The position numbers were made by a program, and so were the translations under genes. A model generated the notes under the pieces. That model saw only the letters and a program-made list of their open reading frames with translations. It did no database searches and was not told the origin of the DNA. 64,000 bases of DNA, taken from Sandaracinaceae bacterium (GTDB lineage Bacteria; Myxococcota_A; Polyangia; Polyangiales; Sandaracinaceae). Below are positions 8,527-16,519 of this stretch, piece after piece (within the stretch, counting starts at the first letter, position 1; each line of letters begins with the position of its first letter). Where the stretch lies: assembly GCA_040218145.1 (NCBI GenBank), contig JAVJQK010000115.1:1-64000 (forward strand), read 5' to 3'.

Positions 8527-11278
8527 GCCGCACCGCCTGCCCGCACGCGGGGCAGCGCACGTGGTAGCGCGGCCCGTGCTCCGCCGTGATGGCCGGCGCG
8601 CGAAGCTGTGCGCTGCAGCTCGGGCATCGCCCCGGCTCGGTCTCCCCGATCGCTCCGTGCGTCACCCCCTCGAGCCCCATCGCTCCGCAGCCGCTGCACC
8701 GCGTGCTGCCGAGCGGCGTCCGGTCGGGCAGCAGGTATCGCGCGCCACAGCGCGCGCAGCCCGCGTCCACCGCCGCGCCCGTCTCCTGCATCCGCGGCGA
8801 GAGCTGCACCGCGGCCGCGAGCTGCGAGCGCTCCACCGCCGTGGCCAGCGCGGACGTCCACGCGCTCGCGTGCCGAGCCGGCGGCGCTGCCCGCTCCACG
8901 CGCCCGTCCGGGCGTCGGGGTGGCGGCGCGCCAGCGGGCGGTCGAGTGAGCCCGCAGCCGGCTCGATAGATGGGCTCGACGAAGAGCGCGTTCGTGACGG
9001 TGCGCCTGACGTCACGGCTGGCGTTCAGCATGTGCCGCGCCGATTCGGTGTACCTGAAACTGCCATGCCGCCACACGGACTCGACCGGATCGGCGCCGAA
9101 GATCACCACGACGGGCGTCTGGTCCTCGGTCGCGTCCCGGGCCCTCGCGACGACCTCGTCGGGGCTGGCTGCGCCCTGACTGGACCACACGAGCAGGAGC
9201 TCGCCCGCCTCTTCCCAGCCGGCCGCCCGGACGCCCGCGAGCGCCATCTCGGCCCGGAGCACGGTCGACCGGTCGGCGCTCAGGTAGGGGCTCCTCAGCA
9301 TGCCGATCACGTCCAGCGGGGGCTGGGCGAGCATGCCCTCGAACAGCTGGGTCGCGGAGAACTGCCGTGACGAGAGCGCCTCGGCGGCGTGGTCGCCCCA
9401 CACCACGAACGCACCGACGCCAGGGAGCCTGGCGGCGCTTCGCTCGATCTGCTCGACGATTCGAGCCGCGTCTGCCTCGGCGCGCGCCTTGACGAAGAAC
9501 GGCAGCCGGAGGGCCGGGTTCGTGTCTGGCGGAAGCGGGATCGGCCAGATCCGGGCGTGATATCGGCTTGCCTGCACGATCGACAGCAGCCGCTCGACCA
9601 CTTCTCTTCCGGCACTGCGACGTCTCCAGGACCAGGGAGCTCGACGCGGCTCGTAAAGCAGCGTGCCCGCCGCCACGGTGTCCAGGCCAGACAGCTCGTC
9701 CGGTGGATCGTCTCTTCGTCCGGGCTCGGGACGGGGCGCGGCGAGCCCGGACGCGCGCTCGAAGGCGGGCCGCTCCAGCAGCGCGGTGGCGATCTCCGCG
9801 TCGCGCTCGGGTCCCAGCCCCGCGAGCACGTCACGCCCCTGGCCGGTGAAGAGGAAATCGCCGCTGACCGACTCGAAGGGATCTCCGCGCAGCACCACCG
9901 CGTGCTCGTGCCCATCCGTGGCGCGCGCGATGGCGTCCAGGAGCGCTGCGGTGTCTGTCCCGCCTGCCGAGTCCGCCCACACGACCAGGCAGCGCTGCGC
10001 GCCCGCGGCTCCCTCACCCACCCAGCCCGCAGCTCGCGCGCCCGCCATCGCCATCTCTACCCGAAACCGTGTGGCGCCGTCATTGCGGAGCTCCCCCTGG
10101 TCGCGCGCGTGGGCTCGAAGCTGCGTCCCCAGCGCCTCGATTCCGTCCGGCTCAGGCGCGCGCGCGCTGGCGAGGATCCTCTCCTGGCCTTGGTCGTCGT
10201 GGAAGCTGACGTGCGCGGCTACGCCGGGCGCGCGACGATCGAGCGCAGCTACGACCTCCCGCGCGCGGGTGCGGTTCGAGCTCCGCACGAAGACGTGCAT
10301 GGCATAGTCGGACCGCGCCGGCTGGAGTAGGGGGACCGGCCAGATGGACGCGCGGCTCGATCCGCGATGGGCCGTCGCCAGCAGGCGGTGCAACAGGTCC
10401 CGGGCTCTCGCGCCGTCGGCCGGCGAGCTCGCCGGGGTGAGGTGCACACCGGCGCCCAGCGGCCGGTCGCGCAGGGTCACGGGGCGCGCCGGCTCCCCGG
10501 CTTCGTCCTCGGCGGGCGCGGGCGCAAGGTCGACGGGCGTGACAACCGGCGCGGGCGGCTGCGGCGAGCGCTCGGGCTCGACCGCCAGCGCCTCCCGAAA
10601 GGCGTCCTCGATCGCCTCCCGCGCTCGGGCGATCGCGTCGTCGCTCTCGCTCAGCTCGGCCAGCAGCGCCTCGGCGCGGACCAGCCGCTCGACCGCGCGG
10701 CCGACGCTCGTGACCTGCTCTTCGGCGAGGCAGCCGGCGGCCTCGTGGGCGAAGGCCGCCGCGCGCGCCTCCGCCCAGCGCTGACTCGCGCCGAGGTGCT
10801 CGCCCCGCGCGCGGGCCATCGTCGCGGCGTCGGCGCGGCCCTCCTCGATGACCCATTCGGCGTCGCGCACGATCTCGTCCGCGTCGATCGCCCGGGCGCG
10901 CGCGTCGCCGGCCCGCGCGCGGTGCGTCTCCGCGTCGCGCAGCTCCGGCTCCTCGTGCGCGCTCGCCAGCGCGCGCTCGACCCATCGGGCGACGAGCGGT
11001 CGGAGATCGCTCTGCACGTCGAAGGTCGCGACCACGGCGCGCTCGGTCGCGCTGAGCTGATCGGCGTCGTCCACCACCCGGCCGCCCAGGCGCACCAGGC
11101 AGAGTGGCGCGCTCCGGGCGTGGGCGAGCGCGCCGATCACGTCCTTGGCCGCGTGCAGGCCCGCGCGCCCGACGACCGGGGCTCCGCCGAAGCGCTCGAG
11201 CGCGCCCGCCTCGACTCGCCCGCGCGCGAACCACCAGCCGTAGCGCCGCCCCACGCGATCGAGCGTGCAGAGGATCAT
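8495..11278 (-). CDS. Large protein with duplicated unknown domain and C-terminal zinc ribbons
   Basis: A 927-residue protein I cannot assign to a family. The first 290 residues are Ala/Arg/Glu-rich and helical. Two related copies of a domain of about 230 residues follow (roughly 310-540 and 575-800). Each begins with IWP(V/I)PL and contains (E)MA(M/L)AGxRAAGW, a VVWADS/LVWSSQ strand, a GDPFES/GADPVES block, and a final LL/LF-ERPxFERAxGL-like segment. The C-terminus has two CxxC pairs (CARCG...CSGCG) and a second four-Cys ribbon (CPSC...CPACG) typical of zinc binding. No signal peptide or membrane helix is seen. The start is ATG 11278; an in-frame TTG at 11290 is possible. The 3' end overlaps xdhC by 32 bases. 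The first domain may be an integrin-like or nucleotide-binding fold, but nothing in the sequence proves it. Confidence 0.8.
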   Translation of the reverse strand: MILCTLDRVGRRYGWWFARGRVEAGALERFGGAPVVGRAGLHAAKDVIGALAHARSAPLCLVRLGGRVVDDADQLSATERAVVATFDVQSDLRPLVARWVERALASAHEEPELRDAETHRARAGDARARAIDADEIVRDAEWVIEEGRADAATMARARGEHLGASQRWAEARAAAFAHEAAGCLAEEQVTSVGRAVERLVRAEALLAELSESDDAIARAREAIEDAFREALAVEPERSPQPPAPVVTPVDLAPAPAEDEAGEPARPVTLRDRPLGAGVHLTPASSPADGARARDLLHRLLATAHRGSSRASIWPVPLLQPARSDYAMHVFVRSSNRTRAREVVAALDRRAPGVAAHVSFHDDQGQERILASARAPEPDGIEALGTQLRAHARDQGELRNDGATRFRVEMAMAGARAAGWVGEGAAGAQRCLVVWADSAGGTDTAALLDAIARATDGHEHAVVLRGDPFESVSGDFLFTGQGRDVLAGLGPERDAEIATALLERPAFERASGLAAPRPEPGRRDDPPDELSGLDTVAAGTLLYEPRRAPWSWRRRSAGREVVERLLSIVQASRYHARIWPIPLPPDTNPALRLPFFVKARAEADAARIVEQIERSAARLPGVGAFVVWGDHAAEALSSRQFSATQLFEGMLAQPPLDVIGMLRSPYLSADRSTVLRAEMALAGVRAAGWEEAGELLLVWSSQGAASPDEVVARARDATEDQTPVVVIFGADPVESVWRHGSFRYTESARHMLNASRDVRRTVTNALFVEPIYRAGCGLTRPPAGAPPPRRPDGRVERAAPPARHASAWTSALATAVERSQLAAAVQLSPRMQETGAAVDAGCARCGARYLLPDRTPLGSTRCSGCGAMGLEGVTHGAIGETEPGRCPSCSAQLRAPAITAEHGPRYHVRCPACGQAVRPIPSAQPAPE

Positions 11279-11359
11279 CCTCGGTGTCAATCTCGGCTAC
11301 CGACGTGCGCATGGTGATTGCGCCTTCCCTTCGCCCCGTCGATCACTCACGCTGGACAG

Positions 11360-12439
11360 GTGTTCGCGTGCACGCGGTGTGACGAGCCCGTCTCCAGAGA
11401 AGGCGCGCTCTGCGAGGAGTGTCGGCTCGATCTCTACCCGCCCATCTCCGCGCGTGGCGGCAAGTACAGCCCCCTCGCCCTCGGCGCGATAAGCCTCGTC
11501 TGCGACCCGCTCCTCATCCCGTCCATCCTCGCCATGCGCCGCGGCGTCTCGGAGCTGCGCGAGGTCGCGCGCCGCGAGAGGGAGGGGCACTGGGGCGACG
11601 AGCACCGCGACGTCCGCACGGGCGCGGTCTGGGGCATCGTGCTCGGCGGCGCCCGCCCCGCCCTGGTCGTGTTCTTCGCGATCGCGGTGATGTTCCTCGA
11701 CGCCTGGACGCCCGAGTACAGCCAGCCGTGGCGGCCCCCCTACAACCCGGGTGTGCGCATCACGTCCGACATCCTCGCCGACGACGAGGCGCGTCGGCGC
11801 GGGTTGGAGGAGCTGAGCCACGACAGCACCGCCCTCTCCGGAGCCGAGCGTCGCCGACTCTTGCGATTCGCCATCGAGGGCGACGCGCCGCGGTCGGAGC
11901 GGTCCTTCGTGGCAGAGCGCGTGCTCGCTGGCGATCTCGCCCACTTGCTCGAGCCGGAGTCGCTCGGCGGCGTCGGCGCGCTCGACGCGCCCGCCCGGAG
12001 CGCGGCGTTCGCCCATCTCGCGAGCCAGATCGCCAGCCACGACGTGGGCGCGCCGCGTGGGGCAGCCGCGCGACGGATCGCGCTCGACCTCATGCGCCGC
12101 GAGCAGGACCCCGAGGCCTTCCCGGTTCGGGCGTACGAGGCGCCCGGGGTCGCGGCGTGGGCGTTCGCGACGCTCTCGGCGCTGGAGCCGACGCACCCGC
12201 TCGCATCGCGGTCCCTGCTCGTCGGCGCGGCGCTCTGCGTCCCGGCTGGGGGGCCGTCTCCGACCTTCGGGTCGATCCGGGCGCGCGCGCTGGACGCGCT
12301 CCGCGGCGGCGAAGAGACGGAGGTGGCCCTCGCCGCGCGCCGTCTGGCGCCTTGCCTCGAAGGAGAGGCGGAGGTGACGGAGGCGCTCGCCAGCTGGACC
12401 GCACGCGCCGAAACAAGAGAGGCGACCGACGGGCCATGA
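11360..12439 (+). CDS. Zinc-ribbon membrane protein of unknown function
   Basis: About 359 residues from the GTG at 11360; a TTG at 11318 would add 14 residues. The protein opens with a four-Cys zinc ribbon (CTRCDEPVSREGALCEEC), followed by two hydrophobic segments (LGAISLVCDPLLIPSIL and the GIVLGGARPALVVFFAIAVMFL region), then an Ala/Arg/Glu-rich helical domain of about 220 residues that may contain HEAT-like repeats. An N-terminal zinc finger on a membrane-anchored protein recurs in this window (see 30120-30665). The stop overlaps the next gene by four bases, so the two are probably co-translated. Function unknown. Confidence 0.72.
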   Translation: MFACTRCDEPVSREGALCEECRLDLYPPISARGGKYSPLALGAISLVCDPLLIPSILAMRRGVSELREVARREREGHWGDEHRDVRTGAVWGIVLGGARPALVVFFAIAVMFLDAWTPEYSQPWRPPYNPGVRITSDILADDEARRRGLEELSHDSTALSGAERRRLLRFAIEGDAPRSERSFVAERVLAGDLAHLLEPESLGGVGALDAPARSAAFAHLASQIASHDVGAPRGAAARRIALDLMRREQDPEAFPVRAYEAPGVAAWAFATLSALEPTHPLASRSLLVGAALCVPAGGPSPTFGSIRARALDALRGGEETEVALAARRLAPCLEGEAEVTEALASWTARAETREATDGP

Positions 12440-12927
12440 CGACGCTCGGATACCGCCTGCTCATGGGTTGCTTCGCGCTCCTCGGAGCCGTCGGCGTCTG
12501 GCTCGCCGCGCCGCGCGCGCACGAGCTCGGCGTGGTCGCGGAGATGGACTGTCGTGCGTTCCTCGCCGCGCCGAATGAGCGGGAGCAGGTGCGCCTCACC
12601 AATTGCCCGGTGGAGGGGCCTCCGCGAGGGGCGTGGGTGGCCATGGAGGGCGCTCTTCTGTGGGTCGAGCCCAGCCTCCTCGGGGAGCCCGGGGGAGACC
12701 TCCAAGGCCGGGTCGAGATCCTGCGTGGCTACGAGTCCGTTTCGGCCGCGCGTGAGGACTGGGTGATGCGCGAGCCCCGAGCCTCGGCCGACGCTCGACG
12801 GCGCATCTGGGGGCTGCTCATCCTGCTGCCCTCGCTCCTGCTCGCCTTGCTCCTCTTCCGCGCGCAGCGCCGCTGGACGCGCCGGGAGGAAGCGCTCCGG
12901 GGAGACGCGGCGCCGCTCACGTTCTGA
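12436..12927 (+). CDS. Small membrane protein with two terminal membrane helices
   Basis: A 163-residue protein beginning at the ATG that overlaps the previous stop (ATGA, 12436-12439). The N-terminal hydrophobic helix (LLMGCFALLGAVGVWLAAP) may be an anchor or uncleaved signal. A second helix (LLILLPSLLLALLLF) near residue 130 is followed by a basic tail. Between them lies a probable extracytoplasmic domain with two Cys residues (MDCRAF and LTNCPV) that could pair. I do not recognise a family; the gene probably works with the upstream zinc-ribbon membrane protein. Confidence 0.75.
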   Translation: MTTLGYRLLMGCFALLGAVGVWLAAPRAHELGVVAEMDCRAFLAAPNEREQVRLTNCPVEGPPRGAWVAMEGALLWVEPSLLGEPGGDLQGRVEILRGYESVSAAREDWVMREPRASADARRRIWGLLILLPSLLLALLLFRAQRRWTRREEALRGDAAPLTF

Positions 12928-12967
12928 GCCGCCCGCGTTGCCGTCGACTGGGCCGGCCTTAGATGAC

Positions 12968-13714
12968 GTGGACGTCGTGTCCGCTTCGTTCGCCCGCCGC
13001 CTCCTGGACTGGCTCCGCGCTCGAGATCTCGAGCTGATGGGCCTCGGGACGCTCTTCTTCGCCCTCGTGCTCGGGTTCTTCCGCATCGCCGATCGCGTGC
13101 AGCGAGGCCCGCTCTCCATCGACGAGCGCATCCTCATGTCGCTCCGCGAGCCCGGAGACCTCGCGGTCGGGATCGGCGGCGAGCACTTCCAGGGCATGGT
13201 GCGCGACGTCACGTCCCTCGGCTCGGGCACCCTCACCGTGCTCTTCACCGTCGGGCTGCTCGGCTACCTGCTGCTGACCAAGCGCCCCGCGGCCGCGCTC
13301 TACGTGGTCATCGCGGTCATCGGCTGCTGGCTGCTGAACGATCTCCTGAAGGACTACTTCGCGCGCGCGCGCCCGACCATCGTGCCGCACCTGATGGGCG
13401 CGAGCGATCCGAGCTTCCCGAGCGGCCACACGATGATCTCCGCGACCTTCTACCCGACCATCGCCGAGCTCTTCGGTCGCCTCATCCAGCGCCGCAGGCT
13501 GCGCTTCTATCTGCTCGGCCTCGGCGTGTTCGTCGCGGCCCTCGTCGGCTTCACGCGCATCTACCTCGGCGTGCACTACCCGAGCGACGTGGCGGCCGGG
13601 CTCTGCCTCGGCTTCAGCTGGGCGCTGCTGATCGGCATCGTCGGCCGCCTGCTCCAGCGGCGCGGCGTGGTCGAGAGCCGCGCCGAAGGTGAGCCGCTCG
13701 AGTCACCCGCCTGA
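12968..13714 (+). CDS. PAP2 superfamily membrane phosphatase
   Basis: About 248 residues with five to six membrane helices and all three PAP2 motifs: K-x6-RP (KDYFARARP), PSGH, and R-x5-H-x3-D (RIYLGVHYPSD). The His of PSGH and the His of the third motif are the expected acid/base and nucleophile, so the enzyme should be active. The family dephosphorylates lipid phosphates such as phosphatidate, phosphatidylglycerol phosphate or undecaprenyl pyrophosphate at the membrane. The start is uncertain (GTG 12968, GTG 12977 or TTG 12938). The stop is 2 bases from the end of the convergent propeller gene. Confidence 0.88.
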   Translation: MDVVSASFARRLLDWLRARDLELMGLGTLFFALVLGFFRIADRVQRGPLSIDERILMSLREPGDLAVGIGGEHFQGMVRDVTSLGSGTLTVLFTVGLLGYLLLTKRPAAALYVVIAVIGCWLLNDLLKDYFARARPTIVPHLMGASDPSFPSGHTMISATFYPTIAELFGRLIQRRRLRFYLLGLGVFVAALVGFTRIYLGVHYPSDVAAGLCLGFSWALLIGIVGRLLQRRGVVESRAEGEPLESPA

Positions 13715-13716
13715 TC

Positions 13717-14706
13717 TCAGCGACAGCCGAGGACGTGGATTCCGCTCGCCGCGTCGATGGCCACCGCGTGATCGCGCCCCGGCAGGCTCCGCACGTCGAG
13801 CGCGCCCGGCAGGTCGACCGCGCTCAGCTCCGCTCCGTCGAGGTCGCGGGCGACGACGCGTCCGTCCTCCACGGACAGGAGCGCGTCGCCGCCCGGCGCG
13901 AACGCCACCCCGGAGGCCGCCACCTCCGAGAGGACGCGCAGGCCGTCCGCGTCGCGCAGCGCGAGCCCCGCGTCCCCCGCCGCCGCGACCCGCGCGCCGT
14001 CCACGGCCAGGGCGCTGAACGCCCCCGGTCGCGTCGTCGTGTCCACCGCCTCGCCCACTCGCCCGATCGCGGCGCTCCCGTCGAGTTGCCCCGCGACCCA
14101 CGCGCCCTCGAGCGGGTCGATCGCCACCGCGTGCGTCTCGGTGAGCGGAGAGGCCTGCTCGGTCCCGTCGTGGAAGGTCAGCCGATCCGTCAGCGCCACC
14201 CAGCGCTCGCCCGCCGCGTCGAGCGCGACCACGGGGCCGTCCAAGGCCGTCTCCGCGCCGGGCTCGAAGTCCGCGGTTCGGTAGCGCACCACGCGGCCCG
14301 TCTCGTCGCCGGCCCAGAGGGCACCCGGCGCATAGGCCAGCGCCGTCACCATCGCCGTGCCCTCGCCGAACGCCGCGTCGTAGCCCGGCTCGCCCGGGCG
14401 CAGCCCGCCCGCCGCGTCGCCCTCCACCGTCCAGAGCTTGATCGCGCCGTCCGTGGACGAGACCGCTACCTGCCCGTTCGGCGCCCAGTCCAGGGTGCGG
14501 AGCTGGCCGTGATCGGTGACGACGTTGTTGTCGATGACGCGCATGACCTCGAGCGCGCCGCCGCTCCGGAGGCAGCTCGCCTCGGGCGGCCCGGCGTCGG
14601 TGGCGGCGTCGGCCACCACGGGAAGGCGGCCGGAGTCGGGGCGGAGGACCTCGACGGGGGCGCCGTCGCAGCCGGCGAGGAGGAGCACGAAGCAGCAGAA
14701 GCGCAT
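13717..14706 (-). CDS. Beta-propeller (WD40/YVTN-like) lipoprotein
   Basis: A 329-residue protein. It opens with a very short signal sequence ending in a lipobox (LLLAGC, Cys13), so it is probably a lipoprotein. An Asp/Ala/Pro linker leads to about six or seven beta-propeller-like blades with repeated strands such as LRTLDWAPNGQVAVSSTDGAIKLW, WVALTDRLTFHDG and GVAFAPGGDALLSVEDGRVVARD. Propellers of this type usually bind proteins. It ends with HVLGCR. An upstream in-frame ATG (MVGDAQAES...) would lengthen the signal region but lacks positive charge. Binding partner unknown. Confidence 0.75.
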   Translation of the reverse strand: MRFCCFVLLLAGCDGAPVEVLRPDSGRLPVVADAATDAGPPEASCLRSGGALEVMRVIDNNVVTDHGQLRTLDWAPNGQVAVSSTDGAIKLWTVEGDAAGGLRPGEPGYDAAFGEGTAMVTALAYAPGALWAGDETGRVVRYRTADFEPGAETALDGPVVALDAAGERWVALTDRLTFHDGTEQASPLTETHAVAIDPLEGAWVAGQLDGSAAIGRVGEAVDTTTRPGAFSALAVDGARVAAAGDAGLALRDADGLRVLSEVAASGVAFAPGGDALLSVEDGRVVARDLDGAELSAVDLPGALDVRSLPGRDHAVAIDAASGIHVLGCR

Positions 14707-14798
14707 GCTCTCAGCCTGCGCGTCGCCGACCATAATCACCACGATCGGGTATGCATGGCTGTCATAGCTTTGCACTATCAGCGAGCAGAACGAAGAGA

Positions 14799-14831
14799 CG
14801 CCGCGCGACCCGGAGGCCGCGCGGCGTTTTT
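14799..14831 (+). terminator. Rho-independent terminator-like hairpin reading plus strand
   Basis: The arms CGCCGCGCG (14799-14807) and CGCGCGGCG (14818-14826) form a 9-bp GC stem with a 10-base loop, followed by five T (14827-14831). It points along the plus strand, although both flanking genes are on the minus strand and the nearest plus-strand gene ends over 1 kb upstream. On the minus strand it is followed only by a weak T-mix (TCTCTT). It may mainly block antisense transcription into the Cys-repeat gene. Confidence 0.65.
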
Positions 14832-14849
14832 CGAGCGCGAGCGCTGTTC

Positions 14850-16379
14850 TCAGCGTCGCCGGCGGAAGATCGCGGCCCCTCCGAGGAGGAGCAGGCCGAG
14901 CAGCGCGCCGCTCGGTCCACGAGTGCGCGCACCCGCGGCGGAGCAGCTGCAGCCGTCCTCGCCGCCGCCGCTGACGCCGCCGTCGGCGCCCACGCCGCCG
15001 TCCTCGGTGACGCTGGCGTCGTCGCCTACGGCGCCGCCGTCGTCCACGCCGCCGTCGGACATGCCGCCATCGTCCACGCCGCCATCGGACATGCCGCCGT
15101 CGGGCACGCCCGCGTCGGTCATGACCTCCACGCCGCAGGTCTCGTCGCAGCCGTCGCCCGAGGTGGTGTTGCCGTCGTCGCACTCCTCACCGTCGTCGGC
15201 GTCGACGTTGCCGTCGCCGCAGACCGCGCCGGTGAGCGAGAGCTCCATCGTGCAGTCGTCCGCGCACTCCATGCAGGTGGCCATGCCGTAGACGCACTCC
15301 GTCTCGCTGACGGTGTTGCCGTCGTCGCAGACCTCGCCGTCGTCGGTGTCGACGTTGCCGTCGCCGCAGACCGGCCCGGTGAGCGCGAGGTCCATGGCGC
15401 AGTCGTCACTGCACGTCATGCACGACGCCATGCCGTAAGGGCAGGCGGTCTCGCTGACCGTGTTGCCGTCGTCACAGGTCTCTTCGCCCGCGTCGACGTT
15501 GCCGTCGCCGCAGACCGGGCCGGTGAGCGACAGATCCATCGCGCAGTCGGCGCTGCAGGCCATGCAGGAGGCGATGCCGTAGATGCACGCCGTCTCGGTG
15601 GTGGTGTTGCCGTCGTCGCACGCCTCGGCGCCCTCGACCATGCCGTCGCCGCAGGTCGACATCGCCGCCGGGACGGACACCGTCACGTCGTCGATGGCGA
15701 TCTCGTCGCGGCTGCCGCTGCCGCTCACGTCATCGGTCGTGAAGCGCACGATGAGGTTGTCGCCCGCCGCGACCGGCGTCGCCGACAGGTCGATCGTCGC
15801 CGAGAGGCTCATGCCCACCCACGCCGGCGCTCCGTCCGCCGCCTCCGGCGTCGTCGCGGAGAGGCTGGGCGCCGCCACCGGGGTCGGCATCGTCTCGCGC
15901 TCGACCTCGACGTCCATCGACGAAGCGCGGGCCTGGTCGTTGTAGACGTAGAAGGTGTAGCTCACCTCGATCTGGGTCAGCGGCGCGCCGGTGCCGTTCT
16001 GCACCCGCAGCTCGAACGCGCCCGGGGAGGCGTCCCCGCCTGTCGGCTGGAATCCGAGGGTGGGGTTGGGGCCGCCCACGCCGACGTCGAAGGCGTAGGC
16101 GCCGCCGGTGCTCGTGCCCCCCGTCGAGGTGCCGCGCGCGTAGTCGCCGGTGGTGAACGAGCCGCCGAAGCTGGTGTCGCCGTCCGTGAGACCGGTCACC
16201 CGCCACTCGTCCGAGTCGAGCTGGCCCGGGGCGGGCGTCGCCGTGAAGCCCGCGCCGAGGAAGCCATCGAAGCGCTCCACCACGGGCGCGCCGCTGCTGA
16301 CCGCCTGCTGCGCGTGCGCGGTGGACGCGGCGCCGAAGGCGAGGAAGGAAGAGAGGATGAGGATGTGTTGCAATCGCAT
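14850..16379 (-). CDS. Secreted Cys-rich repeat protein with MYXO-CTERM-like anchor
   Basis: A 509-residue exported protein with a clear signal peptide (MRLQHILILSSFLAFGAASTAHAQ). Residues about 30-240 form a beta-rich domain ending in DEIAIDDVTVSVP. Four copies follow of a Cys-rich repeat of about 47-49 residues with the core CGDGxVxxxxExCDDGN, like the DUF4215-type repeats of myxobacteria. A Gly/Asp linker (PDGGMSDGGVDDGG) leads to a C-terminal tail with CSCSAAG, a hydrophobic stretch (LLGLLLLGGAAIF) and RRRR, which matches the MYXO-CTERM sorting signal layout. It is therefore probably processed and shown at the cell surface. The start is ATG 16379; an upstream in-frame start at 16472 precedes the signal peptide and is unlikely. 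Ligand unknown. Confidence 0.88.
   Translation of the reverse strand: MRLQHILILSSFLAFGAASTAHAQQAVSSGAPVVERFDGFLGAGFTATPAPGQLDSDEWRVTGLTDGDTSFGGSFTTGDYARGTSTGGTSTGGAYAFDVGVGGPNPTLGFQPTGGDASPGAFELRVQNGTGAPLTQIEVSYTFYVYNDQARASSMDVEVERETMPTPVAAPSLSATTPEAADGAPAWVGMSLSATIDLSATPVAAGDNLIVRFTTDDVSGSGSRDEIAIDDVTVSVPAAMSTCGDGMVEGAEACDDGNTTTETACIYGIASCMACSADCAMDLSLTGPVCGDGNVDAGEETCDDGNTVSETACPYGMASCMTCSDDCAMDLALTGPVCGDGNVDTDDGEVCDDGNTVSETECVYGMATCMECADDCTMELSLTGAVCGDGNVDADDGEECDDGNTTSGDGCDETCGVEVMTDAGVPDGGMSDGGVDDGGMSDGGVDDGGAVGDDASVTEDGGVGADGGVSGGGEDGCSCSAAGARTRGPSGALLGLLLLGGAAIFRRRR
15120..15653 (-). repeat. Tandem repeat encoding four CGDG/CDDGN Cys-rich units
   Basis: Within the MYXO-CTERM gene, four tandem units of about 141-147 bases repeat at both protein and DNA level. 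Examples are recurring GTTGCCGTCGTCGCA and GACGTTGCCGTCGCCGCAGA segments on the plus strand. The first three units carry an inner part with CMxCxxDC. The last lacks it and ends with GDGCDETCGVE. Such arrays expand and contract by recombination. Confidence 0.8.
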
Positions 16380-16519
16380 GGCGACGCAGCCTGTAGACGA
16401 CTTGCGCCGGACGGGCAACGCGATCGGTCCAATCGCGTCACGAAACGCCGCGAGAGGTCTCACGGGAGACACGACAAACCCTTGTGGGCTCCCGGGGCGT
16501 GCGCGCTAAGCTGGGCCGA

